From Azohydromonas australica DSM 1124 (lineage in GTDB: Bacteria; Pseudomonadota; Gammaproteobacteria; Burkholderiales; Burkholderiaceae_C), in assembly GCF_000430725.1 (NCBI RefSeq), contig NZ_KE387209.1, positions 64,415-128,414 on the forward strand: 64,000 nt of DNA, read 5' to 3'. Each line of letters starts with the position of its first letter. Position 1 is the first letter of the stretch. Below, piece by piece: positions 59,871 through 64,000 of the stretch. The notes beneath the pieces are model-generated. The model saw nothing but the letters and a program-made list of their open reading frames with translations, made no database searches and was not told the DNA's origin. A program made the position numbers and the translations under genes.

Positions 59871-60662
59871 TTACCTTCGGATCGCCGGCGTCTCCACCGG
59901 CAAGCCACGGCCCAGCCACTTCACGAACAGCTCGAGGTCGACGTATTCCTGGGATCCGTAGACATAGGGCTCGGCACGTACCGCTTCGTTGCACCATGCA
60001 AACATCCGGTGCGTGGATCCCATCGTCTGCCAGAGCTGCCGGTACACCGGATGTCCGTTGATTTGCCCCTGGCTGATGAGCTCGCCACGCAACCGCGAAC
60101 CGGCATGCTGCTGATGGCACTGGGCACAAGACAGACCCAGCTGGCCTCGCTGCTGGTAGTACGCCGTGCGCCCCCGCTCGTAGCTCTGAGCCGCCAGTCC
60201 GTCAATCTTGACGGTAACGGGCAGGCCGCGAGATTGACGGCCTATCAAGGCCGCGATGGCCAACAACTCCTGCGATTCATAGGCAAATGGCGTTGCCTGC
60301 TGGTGCTTGACGCGGCATGCATTGATGCGCTGCTCCAGGTTGATCACGCGCTGCCGCACTGCATCATAGGCGGGATAGCGTGCTGCAACGCCGCGCATCG
60401 CCTGCACAGGGCCATGGCAGCCAACACACGATTTGCCGTTGCTTTCAGCGACCGACCACAGCCGCTGTCCCTGCTCAACCCACAGCATGCCCAGATTGGA
60501 GAACTCGTCGTCCTGTTGCGCGCGTGTGTCTGCCGAAAGATAGGTATAGCCGGAGCGGCGCCCCTCGATCGAGTACATCGGTAGGTCCTGGGCCGCGACG
60601 CGGGCCGCCGTTGCGGCCAGCACGAGCACTGCAAATGCGGCAAGATCGCAACGCCGCCTCAT
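59871..60662 (-). CDS. soxA: SoxA, diheme c-type cytochrome subunit of SoxXA
   Basis: A 263-residue periplasmic cytochrome with signal peptide (DLAAFAVLVLAATAARVAA). The heme sites are SCVGCH and SCAQCH (diheme form). The conserved active-site cysteine that is modified to a persulfide is in MFAWCNEAVRAEPY. SoxXA attaches thiosulfate to the SoxY carrier. The ATG overlaps the soxZ stop (ATGA). It is the last gene of the Sox operon in the window. Confidence 0.93.
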   Translation of the reverse strand: MRRRCDLAAFAVLVLAATAARVAAQDLPMYSIEGRRSGYTYLSADTRAQQDDEFSNLGMLWVEQGQRLWSVAESNGKSCVGCHGPVQAMRGVAARYPAYDAVRQRVINLEQRINACRVKHQQATPFAYESQELLAIAALIGRQSRGLPVTVKIDGLAAQSYERGRTAYYQQRGQLGLSCAQCHQQHAGSRLRGELISQGQINGHPVYRQLWQTMGSTHRMFAWCNEAVRAEPYVYGSQEYVDLELFVKWLGRGLPVETPAIRR

Positions 60663-60985
60663 TCGACTTCGATGCGCGCATGCGCCGTCGTCACGTTTCC
60701 ATCGTCGTCATGCCACTGGAACTCGAGCGTGCCTGTCTCTGTCGCGACCGTATGGAAACTGAGCTGCGGGTTGGCTGCCATACCGGTTCCTAGCCGGGCC
60801 CGGAACACCTCTTCGCCGTTGTACCGGCAGATAAAGGTATGGATGAGGTGCACCGGAATGCGCGTGCCCTGAGTATCGAACCGGTAGCCGTTCTCCATGG
60901 GATGCATCACCATGCAACGGATCTGGATCACCTCGCCGCGCTTGGCTTTCTCGGGCACCTTGACCCGCGCGTTGCGTTCCTGCAT
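60659..60985 (-). CDS. soxZ: SoxZ, sulfur-carrier partner
   Basis: A 108-residue Ig-like protein (IQIRCMVMHPMENGYRFDTQGTRIPVHLIHTF, then EEVFRARLGTGMAANPQLSF). It forms the SoxYZ carrier with SoxY. No signal peptide; SoxZ is exported together with SoxY by its Tat signal. The ATG overlaps the soxY stop (TAATG). Confidence 0.93.
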   Translation of the reverse strand: MQERNARVKVPEKAKRGEVIQIRCMVMHPMENGYRFDTQGTRIPVHLIHTFICRYNGEEVFRARLGTGMAANPQLSFHTVATETGTLEFQWHDDDGNVTTAHARIEVE

Positions 60986-61488
60986 TAGTACCTCACTGTC
61001 AGCGACTCGCAGGCCCCGATGGTCACGGTCACGTTCACGCGCTGGGTCCACCAGCTTCCGTCGTTCATCTGCGCGTACACCGCCACGTACTGGCTGTCGC
61101 TGAGGCGGATGTAGGTTTCGACTTCAGCTTTCCCGGACCTCGGACCCAGCGTGAAGCTGGCCACCCACGGCCGCGGGTTGCGCTCGGCCACCACGTGCAC
61201 CAAGCGCACATGATCGTCAACCGTCATGGGGCTCTGGACACGCACAGTCAGCGGCACCGAATTGCCGCTTTCCGCAATTTCAGGCAAGCCGATGAAGATT
61301 CGGCCGTTTTGGGGCTGGCCGTTGCCGATCAACCGTTGCACGGTGGCCGCGGCAGCTTCTTCGTCGCGGGGCGGCTCGGCGGCTGACGCTCTCTCCTGAG
61401 CCCTCGCCCGGTGGGCTCCGAGCAATGCCAGCAGCAGCATCGCGCGGCGCGTGAGCCATGGTTCAGGCCGCCGTGGCCCTCGGTCCAT
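60985..61488 (-). CDS. soxY: SoxY, sulfur-carrier subunit with unusual C-terminus
   Basis: A protein of about 167 residues with a twin-arginine-like signal (WLTRRAMLLLALLG). Core segments: SVPLTVRVQSPMTVDDHVRLVHVVAERNP and SDSQYVAVYAQMNDGSWW. Normal SoxY ends in GGCGG, whose cysteine carries the sulfur intermediates. Here the end reads TIGACESLTVRY: the cysteine is kept, but the flanking glycines are lost and five residues are added. The start is uncertain (ATGs at 61488 and 61518). It may be a divergent SoxYZ with another cargo or partner. Confidence 0.85.
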   Translation of the reverse strand: MDRGPRRPEPWLTRRAMLLLALLGAHRARAQERASAAEPPRDEEAAAATVQRLIGNGQPQNGRIFIGLPEIAESGNSVPLTVRVQSPMTVDDHVRLVHVVAERNPRPWVASFTLGPRSGKAEVETYIRLSDSQYVAVYAQMNDGSWWTQRVNVTVTIGACESLTVRY

Positions 61489-61584
61489 TTCGGTCGATTT
61501 CAATGTACTTCCTGGCATCTGTTCGGCCTTCCGGCAAGCATGATCGCCCGGCTGGTCGTTTGGCAACCGGCATCGTGGATGCGC

Positions 61585-62088
61585 TCAACGCAGCGTCATC
61601 AGGTAGGCGACCACGTCCTCTACCTCCTGCGCCTGCAGCATAGGCCGGTTGACATACCTCGCAGCGACGCGGTGTAGACCATGAACCTTGTAATAAGCCG
61701 GCATGATGCCGTCCGGGTTCAACCTCCTCGCGTCCACGATGCGCAGTCGCAACTGCGCTTCGGTGAGCCGACTGCCCACGCCATCCAATGCCGGTCCTAT
61801 GTTGCCGAACACAGGAACCTCGGGCATCGGTAAATGGTGGCAAATCGTGCAGTTGCCCTGGGCGGAAGTTGCCGTGATGGCACGGCCGCGACGCGCGTCA
61901 CCCTGCACTGTGGTGAGCGGCCTTGGAATGCCATCGCCCACGACGCGATACTTTGCGATGCCGGACGGGGGCTGCTCGGCATGAGCGGCTGCCGTGGCGG
62001 CCAGCCAGCCGGCCACCGCCGCGGCGAGCGGCATCCACCGGCCTCGAACCAAGACTTCCCGCAAGCTCAGGCGAACATGTCGTTCCAT
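61585..62088 (-). CDS. soxX: SoxX, monoheme c-type cytochrome subunit of SoxXA
   Basis: A protein of 167 residues from the ATG at 62088, or 149 from 62034, which has the cleaner signal peptide (MPLAAAVAGWLAATAAAHA). The heme site is NCTICH and the axial Met is in GIMPAYY. It overlaps the end of the sulfide dehydrogenase gene. It pairs with SoxA across the SoxYZ genes. Confidence 0.9.
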   Translation of the reverse strand: MERHVRLSLREVLVRGRWMPLAAAVAGWLAATAAAHAEQPPSGIAKYRVVGDGIPRPLTTVQGDARRGRAITATSAQGNCTICHHLPMPEVPVFGNIGPALDGVGSRLTEAQLRLRIVDARRLNPDGIMPAYYKVHGLHRVAARYVNRPMLQAQEVEDVVAYLMTLR

Positions 62089-63389
62089 ATGTTGTGCGCC
62101 CACGCCTGCGCGTACACGCCCTCGATCTCACTGCGCTGTGCAGACAGGCCGCCGGCTCCGGCCACCGGTACGAGGGTCTTCTGTGCGTTGTCATAGCGGT
62201 GAACCGAAGCCACGTGCATCGCCTCACGATCACTCACGAAGCTGTAGCAGGTATTGGCGATCACGACGTCCACGCTGGGCTGACGGCCGCTCATGATCTC
62301 GACGATTGCCGCTGCAGCAATCTTGGCATGCTGATTGGCCATATGGCCGGACTTCGGCATCGCAGACGCGGCCTGCGTGGCATCGCCGAGCACGTGGATG
62401 CCGGGATGCACGGTGGACTCCATCGTCATCCAGTCGACGCCACACCAGCGGCTGTTGGCGTTGGCCAGTCCCGTGGTACGGCAGATGTCTCCAGCACGCA
62501 TCGGCGGCAGGACGTTGAGCACGTCGCCGCGGATCGAGTCGAAGTCGGTATGCACGCTGCTCGACGCAGGTGTGACACGCTTCACCTCGGTGCCTGGCCG
62601 GTATTCCAGGATGCTGCCGTACAACTCGCTCCACGCGGCCTTGAACAGTGCCCCCTTGGACACCACATCCTCGTTGGCGTCGAGCACGATGACCTTCGAG
62701 CGCGGCTTCTCGCGCTTGAAGTAGAACGCGACCTGGCTGGCCCGCTCGTAAGGGCCAGGCGGGCACCGATAGGGTGCCCGCGGAATCGACAGCACGTAGA
62801 CACCGCCATTGGGCATGCTCTCGAGCCGGCGACGCAAGGCAACCGTCTGCACCCCTGCCTTCCACGCATGCAGCACAAGGTCCGGGGCGGCTACGGAAAG
62901 TCCCTCGATTTCCTCCACCATGAAGTCGACGCCAGGCGACATGATCAACCTGTCGTAGCTCAGTTCATCGCCGCCACTGCGCAACCGCAGCATCCTCTTG
63001 CCCGGGTCAATGGCGGTGACCTCGTCGTGGCGAACCTGCACACCGTGCGCGCGCAATCCCCGGTAGTCGCGTGTGAGGTCAGCCATTGACCGGGTTCCGC
63101 CGAGGACCAGGTTGGACATCGGGCACGAAACGAAGGCCGAATCGCGCTCGACAAGGATCACCTCGATGCGGCCGCCGGACCACATCCTCAAGTACTTGGC
63201 CGCGGTCGCACCGCCAAACCCGCCTCCGATGACCACGACACGTCCAAGCGCCCGCCCCGGCGCAGCAGGGCCTCCTGCGCAACCGGCCAGTGACAACCCC
63301 GCCAGCGTGCTTCCCAGCCCCGGAGCGACCGCGCCGGCGACCGCGCAATGAAGGAAGATGCGTCGCGTTCGATGCGTCACGTTCGTCAC
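62067..63389 (-). CDS. soxF: Flavocytochrome c sulfide dehydrogenase, flavoprotein subunit
   Basis: A 440-residue exported flavoprotein (Tat-like signal RTRRIFLHCAVAGAVAPG). FAD motif: VVVIGGGFGGATAAKYLR. Redox-active cysteines: AFVSCPMSNLVLGG and NSRWCGVDW. C-terminal FCSD domain: AMHVASVHRYDNAQ. It oxidises sulfide to sulfur with the partner cytochrome encoded upstream. The GTG start at 63389 overlaps the upstream stop (GTGA). Confidence 0.92.
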   Translation of the reverse strand: MTNVTHRTRRIFLHCAVAGAVAPGLGSTLAGLSLAGCAGGPAAPGRALGRVVVIGGGFGGATAAKYLRMWSGGRIEVILVERDSAFVSCPMSNLVLGGTRSMADLTRDYRGLRAHGVQVRHDEVTAIDPGKRMLRLRSGGDELSYDRLIMSPGVDFMVEEIEGLSVAAPDLVLHAWKAGVQTVALRRRLESMPNGGVYVLSIPRAPYRCPPGPYERASQVAFYFKREKPRSKVIVLDANEDVVSKGALFKAAWSELYGSILEYRPGTEVKRVTPASSSVHTDFDSIRGDVLNVLPPMRAGDICRTTGLANANSRWCGVDWMTMESTVHPGIHVLGDATQAASAMPKSGHMANQHAKIAAAAIVEIMSGRQPSVDVVIANTCYSFVSDREAMHVASVHRYDNAQKTLVPVAGAGGLSAQRSEIEGVYAQAWAHNIWNDMFA

Positions 63390-63778
63390 CGGTCGCGCCC
63401 TTGCGCTAAGTAGGCCGCTACAGCCCGGATCTGCTCGTCGCTGTACCCCTTGGCCAGTTGTTGCATGACGGTGGCTGGCCGCATGCCGGCGCGGAACTCT
63501 TTCAGTGCAGCCTCGAGTGCCGAGGCCGGCTGCCCTGCCAGCGACGGTATGACACCGGCGCTGATGCCGTCGGTGCCGTGACAGGCGGCACAGCCAGCCG
63601 CCATGTTGCGTCCCAGATTCCGGTCCGCGGCCTGAACTGGCACGGCAAGCAATGCAGCCGCAAAGGCTGCGACAACCCGCCACGGTCGCTGCCCTGGCGC
63701 CGGTGGCGAGCCGGGCACACCCGAAGCGATGCTCGAGTGCATAAGCAAGGATCGACTCCTCACAACGTCAATTTTCAA
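63386..63778 (-). CDS. Cytochrome c subunit partner of the sulfide dehydrogenase
   Basis: A 130-residue monoheme cytochrome. It starts with TTG at 63778, supported by GAGGAG 6 bases upstream. The membrane-export segment is VVAAFAAALLAVPVQA, the heme site is GCAACHGT, and a Met ligand is possible in RAGMRPATVM. Overlap with the flavoprotein gene and family style indicate the FccA/SoxE role. It is the first gene of the leftward Sox operon. Confidence 0.9.
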   Translation of the reverse strand: MKIDVVRSRSLLMHSSIASGVPGSPPAPGQRPWRVVAAFAAALLAVPVQAADRNLGRNMAAGCAACHGTDGISAGVIPSLAGQPASALEAALKEFRAGMRPATVMQQLAKGYSDEQIRAVAAYLAQGRDR

Positions 63779-64000
63779 TGAGAGCTCCTCAGCCGCCCAG
63801 CCTCAAGGAAGCCGCGCAACAGCACAGTTACAGCAGCGTGAGCCCCATGGATCCGGCCCATCGCACCAGACGACCGTGGCGGACAGGCCGGCTGGGCCGG
63901 GCAGCGACCGCCAGGCGCTGGTCTTGTGCTCGGACAGTTCGCCCAGGGCAACGCGGGACAGATCGGGACTGGCAACAGCCGTTCACAGTACCCGCGACCG
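63779..64000. other. Upstream region of the Sox operon
   Basis: No gene is recognised in the last 222 bases. The strip next to 63778 holds the ribosome binding site. The remainder should carry the operon promoter or the end of a gene that continues beyond the window. Confidence 0.35.

Noticed and set aside
1..64000. CRISPR arrays, rRNA and tRNA genes
   Set aside because: None recognised on reading; short palindromes found are operators or element ends. A dedicated tRNA scan was not possible.

Overview
The window is GC-rich, densely coding bacterial DNA. The many solitary Bug-type tricarboxylate receptors, the Sox genes and the plasmid backbone style point to a betaproteobacterium, probably order Burkholderiales (family Comamonadaceae or close); this is inference from gene content only. 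No rRNA, tRNA, replication gene, integrase gene or CRISPR array was recognised. The conjugation genes mean the DNA is either a plasmid or an integrative conjugative element.

Left part (1-26000), mobile backbone. The window opens inside an iscB gene (2-1240), the RNA-guided nuclease ancestor of Cas9, whose 3' end carries an IS200/IS605-type hairpin. A NarL-type response regulator and histidine kinase follow (2147-4885). A leftward transfer operon runs mobC - relaxase - dotD - dotC - dotB - icmT (11527 to 4972), and a rightward traK-like - traL-like - traM-like set (11787-13930) diverges from it across a candidate oriT at 11629-11670. The DNA-processing genes are therefore laid out as in IncP plasmids, whereas the secretion genes are of the IncI/Dot-Icm type. 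The relaxase is greatly enlarged by internal repeats and contains two related small genes in another frame. Next come a DUF932 gene, a small protein with palindromic operators, and poorly known accessory genes at 16300-25930: an HExxH protein, helical-repeat proteins, a metallophosphatase, two paralogs of a short YPPGHA-ending protein, and a Lys/Ala-rich histone-like protein.

Middle part (26000-38998), catabolic operon with scars. A leftward operon of FAD monooxygenase, NTF2-like protein, Bug receptor, beta-hydroxyacid dehydrogenase, FAD dehydrogenase, epimerase and alpha/beta hydrolase is controlled by a divergent LysR gene. It ends in a truncated 2Fe-2S subunit gene and is interrupted by a complete TnpB-only IS605-type element (28763-29973). 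Removing that element in silico restores a good ribosome binding site for the epimerase. The stretch 36845-38400 is a graveyard of gene fragments.

Right part (38999-59742), rightward catabolic genes: aldehyde and alcohol dehydrogenases, MBL hydrolase, Bug receptors, carboxymuconolactone-decarboxylase-like proteins, beta-hydroxyacid dehydrogenases, LysR, SDR, an MFS-monooxygenase fusion, a two-subunit molybdenum hydroxylase (IorA/IorB-like), a PQQ dehydrogenase and a cytochrome c. Together they suggest uptake and stepwise oxidation of an unidentified organic acid, alcohol or aromatic compound, with electrons leaving through periplasmic cytochromes.

Right end (59871-63778): a leftward sulfur-oxidation operon, cytochrome c - flavocytochrome c sulfide dehydrogenase - soxX - soxY - soxZ - soxA, converging on the catabolic block at a shared hairpin terminator.
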